DNA of 64,000 bases from assembly GCA_019448215.1 (NCBI GenBank), contig CP080408.1, forward strand, positions 558,001 through 622,000. The letters run 5' to 3'. Below, piece after piece: positions 49,553 through 60,299 of this stretch. The notes under the pieces were generated by a model. That model had not been told where the DNA came from. It saw only the letters and a program-made list of their open reading frames with translations, and searched no databases. Origin of the DNA: Thalassovita mediterranea (GTDB taxonomy: Bacteria > Pseudomonadota > Alphaproteobacteria > Caulobacterales > Hyphomonadaceae). Within the stretch, counting starts at the first letter, position 1. Each line of letters starts with the position of its first letter. A program made the position numbers and the translations under genes.

Positions 49553-50989
49553 CTAGAGGAAGATCGGCGCGAGCCAATAGCCAATCGCGCTGATCACCAC
49601 CACGCCGATCAGGTTGACCCGCAGGCCGCGTTTCATCATCTGCGCCACCGACACCTCACCCGTCGCATAAATGATCGCGTTAGGCGCGGTCGCCACGGGC
49701 AGCATGAAGGCGCAGGACGCCGCCACAGCTGCTGGTGCAAGCAGGCTTTCAGGCGCAGCGCCGATGGCAAGCGCGAGCGAGCCCAAGATGGGCGCGAGCG
49801 TTGTCATGGTCGCGACGTTGGAAGTGAGCTCCGTCAGGAAGATGACCAGCGCCACGACCGCGATGATGAAGACGAACGATGGCAGCACAGACAGGACGGT
49901 CAGCTGATTGCCGATCCACTCAGACAGGCCCGTGCGCGAAATCGCCTTACCAAGCGCGATACCGCCGCCAAACAGGATCAGCACGCCCCAAGGCAGTTTC
50001 TCGGCCTCTTCCCAGTTGAGAAGCGCGCGTTTCTGCCCGCTGCCTGCCGGCACGATGAACATCAGCACGGCGCCGAAGATGGCGGTGATCATGTCCATAC
50101 GGGCGCCCTTGTAGGACACGAGGAGATCAAGACCGGCACGTTCGGCCAAGGCCAGCAGCGGCAGCTGGAGAACCCAGAGGGTTGCGACGATCGCGAACAC
50201 CGTTGCGGCCCGGGCCTCGGGCTTGGTGATGGCCCCGAGCGCGCTCAGCTGGCCTTTGATCTCATCAGCCACGTCTTCAGTGCTGCGACGGGCGGCGAGG
50301 CCACGCGTCACTGACCACCAGGCAGCCGGGACCAGCAAACAGGCCGCAGGAACACCAAAAGCCATCCATTGTGGAAAGCCGATTTGCGCATCCGCATTGT
50401 TCTGAAGCCAGTCCATCGCGATGAGGTTTGTCGGCGTACCAATAGGTGTGCCGACACCGCCAATCGAGGCTGCATAGCAGACCCCGAGTAGCAGGGCCGT
50501 CTTGAACATCTTCGTGTCGCCAGGCAGGGCCGCTGCGGCAGAAAGCGCAATCGGCACCATCATGATCGTCGTCGCCGTATTCGAGATCCACATGGACAGG
50601 AGCGCCGTGGCGGCCATGAAGCCGAAGATCAGCGCGCGCGGTTCAGTGCCGACACGGACTACGACATTAAGCGCGATCCGCTTGTGAAGGTCCCAGCGCT
50701 CGATGCCCATGGCGACGATGAAACCGCCAAGCAGGAGCACAACGATATGATTGAAGTAGTCTCCGCCAACGACGGTCGGATTGCCCGCCCCCACCAGCGG
50801 GAGCACCACAAGCGGCAGGAGCGATGTCGCCGGAATCGGGATCGGCTCTGTCATCCACCAGACAGCCATCCAGGCCAGCAGGCAGCCCGTGCCCCACGCA
50901 GCCCAGTCGAGCCCTTCGGGCGGTCCGGCCAGTGCCATACCGACAGCCAGGAGCGGGCCTAGCCAGAATCCGATGATCTTCGGTGAAAT
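49553..50989 (-). CDS. SLC13/DASS family permease, predicted ATT start
   Basis: About 478-residue divalent anion:sodium symporter-like protein (dicarboxylates, sulfate or similar) with eleven or so membrane segments. Key motifs are SNTATTIMMVPIALS, GTPIGTPTNLIA, LTSNVATMTTLAPIL and the C-terminal TAPNAIIYATGE. The first ATG (50938) cuts into helix 1. Upstream codons in the same frame read ISPKIIGFWLGPLLAVG, the expected N-terminus, and GGGAGG lies 6 bases before an ATT codon at 50989-50987. I annotate from ATT; an ATG-to-ATT mutation or a sequencing error is also possible. proB ends 73 bases upstream on the same strand. Confidence 0.85.
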   Translation of the reverse strand: MSPKIIGFWLGPLLAVGMALAGPPEGLDWAAWGTGCLLAWMAVWWMTEPIPIPATSLLPLVVLPLVGAGNPTVVGGDYFNHIVVLLLGGFIVAMGIERWDLHKRIALNVVVRVGTEPRALIFGFMAATALLSMWISNTATTIMMVPIALSAAAALPGDTKMFKTALLLGVCYAASIGGVGTPIGTPTNLIAMDWLQNNADAQIGFPQWMAFGVPAACLLVPAAWWSVTRGLAARRSTEDVADEIKGQLSALGAITKPEARAATVFAIVATLWVLQLPLLALAERAGLDLLVSYKGARMDMITAIFGAVLMFIVPAGSGQKRALLNWEEAEKLPWGVLILFGGGIALGKAISRTGLSEWIGNQLTVLSVLPSFVFIIAVVALVIFLTELTSNVATMTTLAPILGSLALAIGAAPESLLAPAAVAASCAFMLPVATAPNAIIYATGEVSVAQMMKRGLRVNLIGVVVISAIGYWLAPIFL

Positions 50990-51062
50990 GGGCGTCCTCC
51001 CTCAAAGACGTTTCGCGTCGACACTGGTCAGGGAGCGCCCGCTTCGTCAAGCTTTGCGGTGG

Positions 51063-53759
<2,697 letters not shown>

Positions 53760-53795
53760 CCGTCTCTCTCCAGGCCCTTCACGGCCAGCGGCATA

Positions 53796-53828
53796 AGAAA
53801 AAGGGGAGACAGCCACCTGTCTCCCCTT
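53796..53828 (-). terminator. Rho-independent terminator after rpmA
   Basis: On the minus strand AAGGGGAGACAG (53828-53817) pairs with CTGTCTCCCCTT (53812-53801) around a 4-base loop, followed by a T run (53800-53796). It lies between rpmA and the GNAT gene, so the ribosomal pair ends here. Confidence 0.88.
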
Positions 53829-53884
53829 CACATCTTGTGCGGTTCGATTGTCAGGCAGCACCCCGGCCGCCTGCAGCCGATCGC

Positions 53885-54154
53885 TTATTCTGCAGCGTCA
53901 GCCATCGGGACGACCGACACATACTGACGGTCACCACGGGTGCGCTTGAACTCAACGCGGCCTTCTTCGAGCGCGAAGAGCGTGTGATCCTTGCCCATGC
54001 CGACGCCCTTGCCTGCATAGGTCTTGGTGCCGCGCTGGCGGATGATGATGTTGCCTGGGACCACGTGCTGGCCGCCAAACTTCTTCACGCCAAGGTATTT
54101 CGGGTTCGAATCGCGACCGTTACGTGACGAGCCGCCTGATTTCTTATGTGCCAT
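53885..54154 (-). CDS. rpmA: 50S ribosomal protein L27
   Basis: 89-residue L27. [29 protein letters not shown] and the following [27 protein letters not shown] are diagnostic. The N-terminal tail, which reaches the peptidyl-transferase centre, starts directly at Met-Ala-His without the cleaved extension of Firmicutes. It follows rplU by 41 bases and is ended by a terminator. Confidence 0.99.
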   Translation of the reverse strand: MAHKKSGGSSRNGRDSNPKYLGVKKFGGQHVVPGNIIIRQRGTKTYAGKGVGMGKDHTLFALEEGRVEFKRTRGDRQYVSVVPMADAAE

Positions 54155-54195
54155 GAGGGCGCTCCTTGATCCTTAAGTGAAGCCTATATCAGGCT

Positions 54196-54897
54196 TCAGG
54201 CGTCTTTTGCCAGTTGTTTGGCTTGCTTGACCCACTCGTCGCGCTCGATGCGACCGCCGAGACCGGCTTCATCGTCAAGCTCCTGGGCTTGCGTCTTGTT
54301 GAGGTCAGCGACCTGCCAGAAGTGGAAAATGCCAGCTGCGTTCAGCTTCTTCTCCATGGCCGGGCCAACGCCAGAGATCTTTTTCAGATCGTCGGCTTTG
54401 CCTTCTGCCTTTGCGAGGCGGCCGCGCTCGTCCGTCTGCGGCTTGTCAGCCTTGGCCTCTGCCTTTGGTGCAGCTTCCTTCTTGGGAGCCGCTTCCTTCT
54501 TGGCAGCAGGTGCCTCGGTCTTGGCTTCGGCCTTTGGAGCCTCTTCCTTCTTAGGCGCAGCAGCCTTCTTCGCCGGAGCTTTCTTGCCGTCGGTCAGGAT
54601 CGAGGTGATCGTGACAACGCTCTCAAGCTGGCGATGGCCTTTCTTGCGGCGGTAGGTGTTACGCTGACGCTTCTTCATGATCAGCTTCTTGTCGCCCTTA
54701 CGCTGGGCGGCAATTTCACCGACGACGCTTGCGCCATCAACGACAGGCGCGCCAAGCGTGACGGAGTTGCCGTCGCCCAGCATCAGGACATCGAATGTAA
54801 CGTCAGCGCCTGCATCGGCTGCGAGTTTCTCGACAACAATCTGGTCGCCTTCGGCAACCTTGTATTGTTTGCCACCAGTCTTGATGACCGCGAACAT
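54196..54897 (-). CDS. rplU: 50S ribosomal protein L21 with C-terminal extension
   Basis: 233 residues, of which about 1-103 are normal L21 ([38 protein letters not shown]). A Lys/Ala/Glu-rich linker (about 104-165, repeats of APKKE and AKAE) leads to a small helical domain ([29 protein letters not shown]) resembling a helix-hairpin-helix fold that binds nucleic acid. Bacterial L21 is usually about 103 residues; extended forms occur in alphaproteobacteria. AGGATGAGGCC precedes the ATG. First gene of the rplU-rpmA operon. Confidence 0.95.
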   Translation of the reverse strand: MFAVIKTGGKQYKVAEGDQIVVEKLAADAGADVTFDVLMLGDGNSVTLGAPVVDGASVVGEIAAQRKGDKKLIMKKRQRNTYRRKKGHRQLESVVTITSILTDGKKAPAKKAAAPKKEEAPKAEAKTEAPAAKKEAAPKKEAAPKAEAKADKPQTDERGRLAKAEGKADDLKKISGVGPAMEKKLNAAGIFHFWQVADLNKTQAQELDDEAGLGGRIERDEWVKQAKQLAKDA

Positions 54898-55021
54898 GGC
54901 CTCATCCTTCCGGAAGGTGAATTAGTTGAGTGTCCGCACGCGCATGGCGCCGGACATGAAGGCGCGGATAAACACTATCAGCCCGGTGATGTCAAACCCC
55001 GTCCTGCATGAATCCGGGGGC

Positions 55022-55050
55022 TTGCATGCACTCTCATGTGACGCTATCTC
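55022..55050 (+). promoter_or_regulatory. promoter of tRNA-Ser
   Basis: TTGCATG (55022-55028), a 14-base spacer and GCTATCTC (55043-55050) fit the Caulobacter-type housekeeping consensus TTGACGS-N10-14-GCTANAWC with few mismatches. The tRNA begins 12 bases downstream. Confidence 0.6.
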
Positions 55051-55061
55051 CCCGCCCCTAC

Positions 55062-55151
55062 GGAGAGGTGCTAGAGTGGTTGAATAGGCTAGTCTCGAAA
55101 ACTAGTGAGCTCGCAAGGGCTCCGAGGGTTCGAATCCCTCTCTCTCCGCCA
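55062..55151 (+). tRNA. tRNA-Ser(CGA)
   Basis: 90-base tRNA with acceptor stem GGAGAGG/TCTCTCC (one G-U), D arm CTAGAGTGG...AAT, anticodon stem CTAGT/ACTAG around CTCGAAA (anticodon CGA, reading UCG), the long variable arm of serine tRNAs (GAGCTCGCAAGGGCTC), T arm GAGGG-TTCGAAT-CCCTC and an encoded CCA. Confidence 0.98.
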
Positions 55152-55223
55152 CTTCCCCCAGTGTGAAGCCCGGGCCCATAGCGGGCTAGAGCTCGCGAGT
55201 TGCGGCCCTATTCGCCCTGTGCG

Positions 55224-56543
55224 CTAGAAGCGCCTGGTTGCGCTTACTGAGATGACGTCGGCATGGCCGCTGAATGTGCCGACGACCCGGTCACCGAAGT
55301 CGCCTGTTCGGTCAAAATCAGCATCCTCGATCTTCACGCGGTTATAAGCAGCGTCGAACGTCCAGTCGGCGGTCGGCTCCCAGCTTGTGCCGAGTGCGAA
55401 GATGTGGCGGTCATTGTCCGGGATGCGAGCTGTGCGGAACTGCACAGGTGCCGGGCTCTCATCGAAGGCGTACCCCGCACGCAGGGTCCAGGCGTCGGAC
55501 AGCTGGTAATCGCCGCCGAAGCCGTAGCGGCCGGCATCTTCGTAATTGAGTTCCTCGACCGAGTCCGGCTGAACCGGATTGTCGAACTGTACCCGTAATT
55601 CCTCGATGCTCGACCATTCGGTCCATTGCGCATTGGCATAAAGCGTCGCGCGCGCCGTGGCCTGCCAGCGCACACCCAGTTCCGTGGACGCCGGAAGATC
55701 GAGGGCGGCTGCACCCCCGGTATCGGAAAACGCGCCCGTCGCTGTGAGGAAGCCGGCATTGGCAGGAACCGTGAAGTCGGCGTCGCCCTCGATATCATGA
55801 TCGATGCCGGACCGGTAATGCAGGCCAATAAGCCAGTCCGGATGCGGCTCCCAGGCCAGCCCTGCATTCCAGCCATAGCTCCAGTCATCGCCCTCAATGG
55901 CGATATTGCCATCTGCCATCTGCGGCACGACGCCCGCTGGCGCGCAGGTGGCCGGACCGGCCTGATTGAAGCAGACCGCGCCAAAGTCGATCGCGCTCGT
56001 CAGCCGCGCGTCGATATATTGCGCGTTCACGCCGAGACCTGCCGATAATGTATCGGTGACATCATAGGCGATGCTCGGGTTGATATTGATGGTCTGGAGC
56101 TCGGAGGTCAGTGCCTGATAGCGTCCGGGCCAGTCGGGGTCATAATCGGTTGAGAGTCCGAACGGCACGGTCACGGACAAGCCGAGCGCCACCCGGTCAT
56201 TCAGCGGATAGACCAGATGTCCAGCTGGCAGGGCTTCGCTGCTTAGGAACCCATCCGCATTCCCGCCGAGCGGATTGCCCAGCGCGTCGGTCGAACCCTT
56301 GTCGTCATATTCCGCATTGCCGAGGATCCCGCTTGCCACAATCGACGCCGTCGCCCGGTCGAACCGCGTCATCAGCGCGGGGTTGCCGAACGCGGCCGCT
56401 GGATCCTCAGTCTGCGTCACTCGGCCTGTATTGGCGCGCCCAAGGTCAGAAGCCGAATACTCGTTCACCGCAAAACTGTCGGCGTTAGCTGGAACAAGGG
56501 CTGTGGCGGCGAGGAGGGAAACTGCGAGTGCGGAACGGTACAT
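55224..56543 (-). CDS. fadL: FadL-family outer membrane transporter
   Basis: 439-residue outer membrane protein of the OmpP1/FadL/TodX family for long-chain fatty acids or other hydrophobic compounds. A signal peptide (about 1-21, ending ANA) is followed by SFAVNEYSASDLGRANTG and DPAAAFGNPALMTRF, the N-terminal hatch pattern, and a beta-barrel ending in Phe (SATRRF). It is transcribed divergently from the beta-oxidation operon, consistent with shared control through the 145-base gap, where GAACAC-N9-GTGTTC is found. Confidence 0.93.
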   Translation of the reverse strand: MYRSALAVSLLAATALVPANADSFAVNEYSASDLGRANTGRVTQTEDPAAAFGNPALMTRFDRATASIVASGILGNAEYDDKGSTDALGNPLGGNADGFLSSEALPAGHLVYPLNDRVALGLSVTVPFGLSTDYDPDWPGRYQALTSELQTININPSIAYDVTDTLSAGLGVNAQYIDARLTSAIDFGAVCFNQAGPATCAPAGVVPQMADGNIAIEGDDWSYGWNAGLAWEPHPDWLIGLHYRSGIDHDIEGDADFTVPANAGFLTATGAFSDTGGAAALDLPASTELGVRWQATARATLYANAQWTEWSSIEELRVQFDNPVQPDSVEELNYEDAGRYGFGGDYQLSDAWTLRAGYAFDESPAPVQFRTARIPDNDRHIFALGTSWEPTADWTFDAAYNRVKIEDADFDRTGDFGDRVVGTFSGHADVISVSATRRF

Positions 56544-56584
56544 GGAAGGGCGCCTTCTCTTTCTGAGATGTGTCAGCGCGTAAC

Positions 56585-56605
56585 GAACACTCGTCTGGCG
56601 TGTTC
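56585..56605. promoter_or_regulatory. candidate operator between fadL and fadE
   Basis: GAACAC (56585-56590) and GTGTTC (56600-56605) are a perfect 6-bp inverted repeat with a 9-base spacer in the divergent promoter region of fatty-acid uptake and degradation genes. It may bind a fatty-acid-responsive repressor; the regulator gene is not in the window. Confidence 0.45.
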
Positions 56606-56688
56606 CCGCACGATGCAGTGCGAAGGAACCTCACCGCCAGCCAATGCGCTTTTCCTGCAACGAAGCCAGACAGGAAGCGAGCCGGACC

Positions 56689-58953
56689 ATGTCCAACCCT
56701 CTGAAGAGTTTAAGGCGCACCCTTCTCAGCAAACCTTTGATGGGTTGGTACAAGTCAGTATTGCCGGGCCTGTCAGATACAGAGGCCCAGGCGCTGGAAG
56801 CCGGTGACACCTGGTGGGAAGCCGACCTCTTCTCCGGCAAGCCCGACTGGGACCGGTTTGCGAGCTTCACGTCGAAAGGGTTTACCGAGGACGAGCAGGC
56901 CTTTCTCGACGGCCCGGTCAACGAATTCTGCGCCATGCTCGACGACTTCGAGATAGAGCATGAGCGTATGGACCTGCCCGAGAAGGCTTGGGACTATCTC
57001 AAACAGAACAAGTTTTTCGGGATGATCATTCCGAAAGAGTATGAAGGCCTCGGCTTTTCGGCCTCGGCTCATTCGGAAGTCGTCAAGCGCATTGCAACCC
57101 GCAACGTCTCGGCGGCGGTCACTGTCATGGTGCCTAACTCGCTCGGCCCGGGTGAACTTCTGATGCTCTACGGTACAGATGAGCAGAAAGACTATTACCT
57201 GCCTCGGCTTGCCCGCGGTGAGGAAATCCCGTGCTTTGCCCTGACAGGGGTCGAGGCAGGCTCCGACGCCTCCGCCATGACCGCGACTGGCGTCATCTGC
57301 GAGGGCGAATGGGAGGGCGAGAAAACGCTCGGCATCCGCCTCAACTGGGAAAAGCGCTACACCACGCTTGGGCCTGTCGCGACCGTCATTGGCCTTGCCT
57401 TCAAGCTGCAGGATCCGGATGGCCTTCTCGGCGGTAAGAAAGACCTCGGCATCACGGTTGCCCTCGTTCACACCGACCTTCCCGGCGTCGATACTGGCGA
57501 CCGCCACATTCCGTCCGGTCTTGCCTTCCAGAATGGTCCAAGCTGGGGCCGCGATGTTTTCGTGCCCCTGAAACAGATCCTCGGCGGGCAGGAGCAGACC
57601 GGCCAGGGCTGGAAGATGCTGATGGGCGCGCTTGCCGCCGGACGCGGCATCTCGCTTCCTTCCCTTGCCACCGCAGCCGCCCAGGTCTCGGCCCAGTCGA
57701 CCGGTGCCTATGCCCGAGTGCGCGAACAGTTCGGTATCAATATCGGCCAGTTCGAAGGCGTGCATGAAAAGCTCGCTCCGATTGGCGCAGCCGCCTACCA
57801 GCTCGAAGCGGCCCGCCGGTTCATTACCATCGGCCTCGACAATGGCCACCATCCGGGCGTCGCCTCCGGTATCATGAAATATCACGCGACCGAGCGGATG
57901 CGCGAAAGCATCAACCACGCCATGGACGTGCATGGCGGCAAGTCGATCTGCGTCGGCCCGAAGAACTATCTGGAGACGCCCTACCGCGCGATCCCCATCG
58001 GCATCACAGTAGAAGGCGCAAACATCCTGACGCGCAGCCTGATCATTTTCGGCCAGGGCTCGATCCGCTGTCACCCCTACATCCTCGAAGAAATGCAGGC
58101 CGTTGCCCTTGATGACCGCAAGGAAGCGCTGCGCAAGTTTGATGATCTCCTCTGGCGCCATGTCGGCCATGACGTTGCGAATATCTGGCGCAGCTGGTTC
58201 CACGGCCTCACCGGCGGCAAGTTTGCCAGCACGCCGAAGGACACGACCCTCAAACCCTATTACCGCGAACTTGCCCGTTACAGCGCGAACCTCGCCGTCG
58301 CTTCTGAAGTCTCGCTCGGCATTCTTGGCGGCAAGCTGAAATTTAAGGAAAGCATCTCCGCCCGCCTCGGCGATGTGTTGGCGGAACTTTTCCTTCTGTC
58401 GGGCGCGCTCAAACGTTTCGAAGCCGACGGCCAGCCCGAAGCCGACAAGCCGATCCTCGACTGGATCTTCGCTGATGGTGTCGCCCGGATGCATGCCAAG
58501 CTTGCAGAGGTTGGCGACAATTTCCCGAGCGGCTTCTGGGGCTGGACGATCAAGATGTTGACCCAGACCGGCGGCAAGCGCCGCCGCGGGCCGACGGACC
58601 GCATGAACAAGGCCGTGTCCGAAATCCTTCAGACACCGAGCGCGACCCGCAAACGGCTGAGCGAAGGTGTTTATTCCGGAACCGGCGCTGACCCTCTCGC
58701 CGCGCTGGAACGCGCTTTTGCGCTTACCGTTGAATGCGCGCCGCTTCGCAAGAAGATGAAGGATAAGGACATGACGTCGCCGGACGAGGCCCGCGACGCC
58801 GGGGTAATCACGGCCGAGGAAGCTGCGAGGCTTGGCGATCTTCACCGCGCCGTGCGCGAAGTCATAGAGGTCGACAGCTTCGACCCCTCCCGCTTCGACA
58901 CCGAAAGCGTCATCCCAGTGAAGCCAGAACCTGTAAGGGCGAAATCAGCATGA
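56689..58953 (+). CDS. fadE: acyl-CoA dehydrogenase, FadE type
   Basis: 754-residue flavoprotein introducing the alpha-beta double bond in acyl-CoA. The central acyl-CoA dehydrogenase domain has CFALTGVEAGSDA, LGIRLNWEKRYTTLGPVATVIGLAFKL, GRGISLPSLATAAAQ and the later VHGGKSICVGPKNYLETPYRAIPIGITVEGANILTRSL. The C-terminal 250 residues match the DUF1974 extension that marks FadE. The start at 56689 is chosen over 56644. Its stop overlaps the thiolase start (ATGA). Membrane association is known for FadE but is not evident here. Confidence 0.93.
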   Translation: MSNPLKSLRRTLLSKPLMGWYKSVLPGLSDTEAQALEAGDTWWEADLFSGKPDWDRFASFTSKGFTEDEQAFLDGPVNEFCAMLDDFEIEHERMDLPEKAWDYLKQNKFFGMIIPKEYEGLGFSASAHSEVVKRIATRNVSAAVTVMVPNSLGPGELLMLYGTDEQKDYYLPRLARGEEIPCFALTGVEAGSDASAMTATGVICEGEWEGEKTLGIRLNWEKRYTTLGPVATVIGLAFKLQDPDGLLGGKKDLGITVALVHTDLPGVDTGDRHIPSGLAFQNGPSWGRDVFVPLKQILGGQEQTGQGWKMLMGALAAGRGISLPSLATAAAQVSAQSTGAYARVREQFGINIGQFEGVHEKLAPIGAAAYQLEAARRFITIGLDNGHHPGVASGIMKYHATERMRESINHAMDVHGGKSICVGPKNYLETPYRAIPIGITVEGANILTRSLIIFGQGSIRCHPYILEEMQAVALDDRKEALRKFDDLLWRHVGHDVANIWRSWFHGLTGGKFASTPKDTTLKPYYRELARYSANLAVASEVSLGILGGKLKFKESISARLGDVLAELFLLSGALKRFEADGQPEADKPILDWIFADGVARMHAKLAEVGDNFPSGFWGWTIKMLTQTGGKRRRGPTDRMNKAVSEILQTPSATRKRLSEGVYSGTGADPLAALERAFALTVECAPLRKKMKDKDMTSPDEARDAGVITAEEAARLGDLHRAVREVIEVDSFDPSRFDTESVIPVKPEPVRAKSA

Positions 58954-60299
58954 AGGTCTATGTCGTCGACGGAAACCGGACCCCCTTCCTGAAGGCCCGC
59001 GGCAAGCCCGGCCCATTCACCGCGGTCGATCTTGCCGTACAGGCGGGCCGCGTCTTGATGTACCGCCACCCTGAAATCGCCGGTGAGATCCAGGAAGTTA
59101 TCCTTGGCTGTGGTTCACCCGGCGCAGAAGCGACCAATCCGGCGCGGGTTGCGGCGCTGCGCATGGGGCTTGGCGAGGGCATGCCGGGCTGGACCGTCCA
59201 GCGCAATTGCGGCTCCGGCATGCAATCAGTCGACACCGCCTTCCGTTATATCCGGGCAGGCGACTATGACTGCCTCCTCGTCGGCGGCACCGAAAGCCTC
59301 AGCCACGCCCCCCTCCTCCTCAATGAGGACGCCGTTGACTGGTTCGCCGACATGAACACGTCCAAATCCATGCTCGGCCGCCTCGAAGCAGTCAGCAAGT
59401 TCCGCTTTTCCATGCTGGAGCCGGTCATCGGCGTCGAGAAAGGCCTGACGGATACGGTCGTGGACCTCGGCATGGGCCAGACTGCGGAGATCCTGCGCCA
59501 TGAATGGGACATCAAGCGCAGCGAGGCTGACGCCTACGCTGTCGAGAGCCACAAGCGCCTCGCTCGTGCCCAGAGCGAAGGTTGGCTCAAGGATGAGATT
59601 GACCCCGTCTTCGCCCCCGACGGCACCCTCTACGAACAGGATGACGGCGTGCGCCCCGATTCCAGCACCGAAAAGCTCTCCACGCTCAAACCCGTCTTCG
59701 AGAAACCCTATGGTCACGTCACCGCCGGCAACTCCTCCCAGGTGACAGATGGCGCCTGCTGGATGATCGTCGCCTCAGAGCGCTTCGTCGATAAACACGG
59801 CCTCGAACCGCTCGGCGAGATCTGCGACAGCGACTGGGCTGCCCTCTCACCTGCCCGCATGGGTCTTGGGCCCGTTCATTCCGTCACGCCAATCCTGAAG
59901 CGCAACCAGCTTGGCCTCTCCGATATCGACCTCTGGGAGCTGAACGAAGCCTTCGCCCATCAGGTCCTCGCTTGCCTCAAGGCCTGGGAGAGCGACGAGT
60001 TCTGCCGCGAGGAACTCGGCCTCGATGGCGCGCTCGGCACCATCGACCGCGACAAGCTCAATGTCGATGGCGGCGCGATCAGCATGGGCCACCCCGTGGG
60101 CACCAGCGGCGCGCGCATCGTCCTGCATGCCCTCAACGCCATGAAGCGGCGCGGCGGACAGACCGGCATCGCCACTGAATGTATCGGCGGCGGCCAGGGC
60201 GGCGGCATGCTGCTGCGGTCTGCCATCGCGCCGGCTCAGCCTAGACCGACACCCCCGCCAGCCCCCGGCACAGAAACTCAGCAAGGGGAGGCCGCCTGA
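58950..60299 (+). CDS. fadI: acetyl-CoA C-acyltransferase (thiolase), FadI type
   Basis: 449-residue thiolase cleaving 3-ketoacyl-CoA. Catalytic residues are Cys87 (QRNCGSGM), His381 (GHPVGTSGARI) and Cys411 (ECIGGGQGGG); NEAFA is also present. A Pro/Glu-rich tail ends the protein. Overlaps of 4 bases with fadE and 1 base with the next gene show tight translational coupling. Whether it prefers long or short chains cannot be told; the operon context favours degradation. Confidence 0.94.
   Translation: MKVYVVDGNRTPFLKARGKPGPFTAVDLAVQAGRVLMYRHPEIAGEIQEVILGCGSPGAEATNPARVAALRMGLGEGMPGWTVQRNCGSGMQSVDTAFRYIRAGDYDCLLVGGTESLSHAPLLLNEDAVDWFADMNTSKSMLGRLEAVSKFRFSMLEPVIGVEKGLTDTVVDLGMGQTAEILRHEWDIKRSEADAYAVESHKRLARAQSEGWLKDEIDPVFAPDGTLYEQDDGVRPDSSTEKLSTLKPVFEKPYGHVTAGNSSQVTDGACWMIVASERFVDKHGLEPLGEICDSDWAALSPARMGLGPVHSVTPILKRNQLGLSDIDLWELNEAFAHQVLACLKAWESDEFCREELGLDGALGTIDRDKLNVDGGAISMGHPVGTSGARIVLHALNAMKRRGGQTGIATECIGGGQGGGMLLRSAIAPAQPRPTPPPAPGTETQQGEAA

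Noticed and set aside
56773-58845. 690-codon open frame on the minus strand
   Set aside because: It is antisense to fadE, which has full family motifs; long antisense frames are expected in GC-rich coding DNA.
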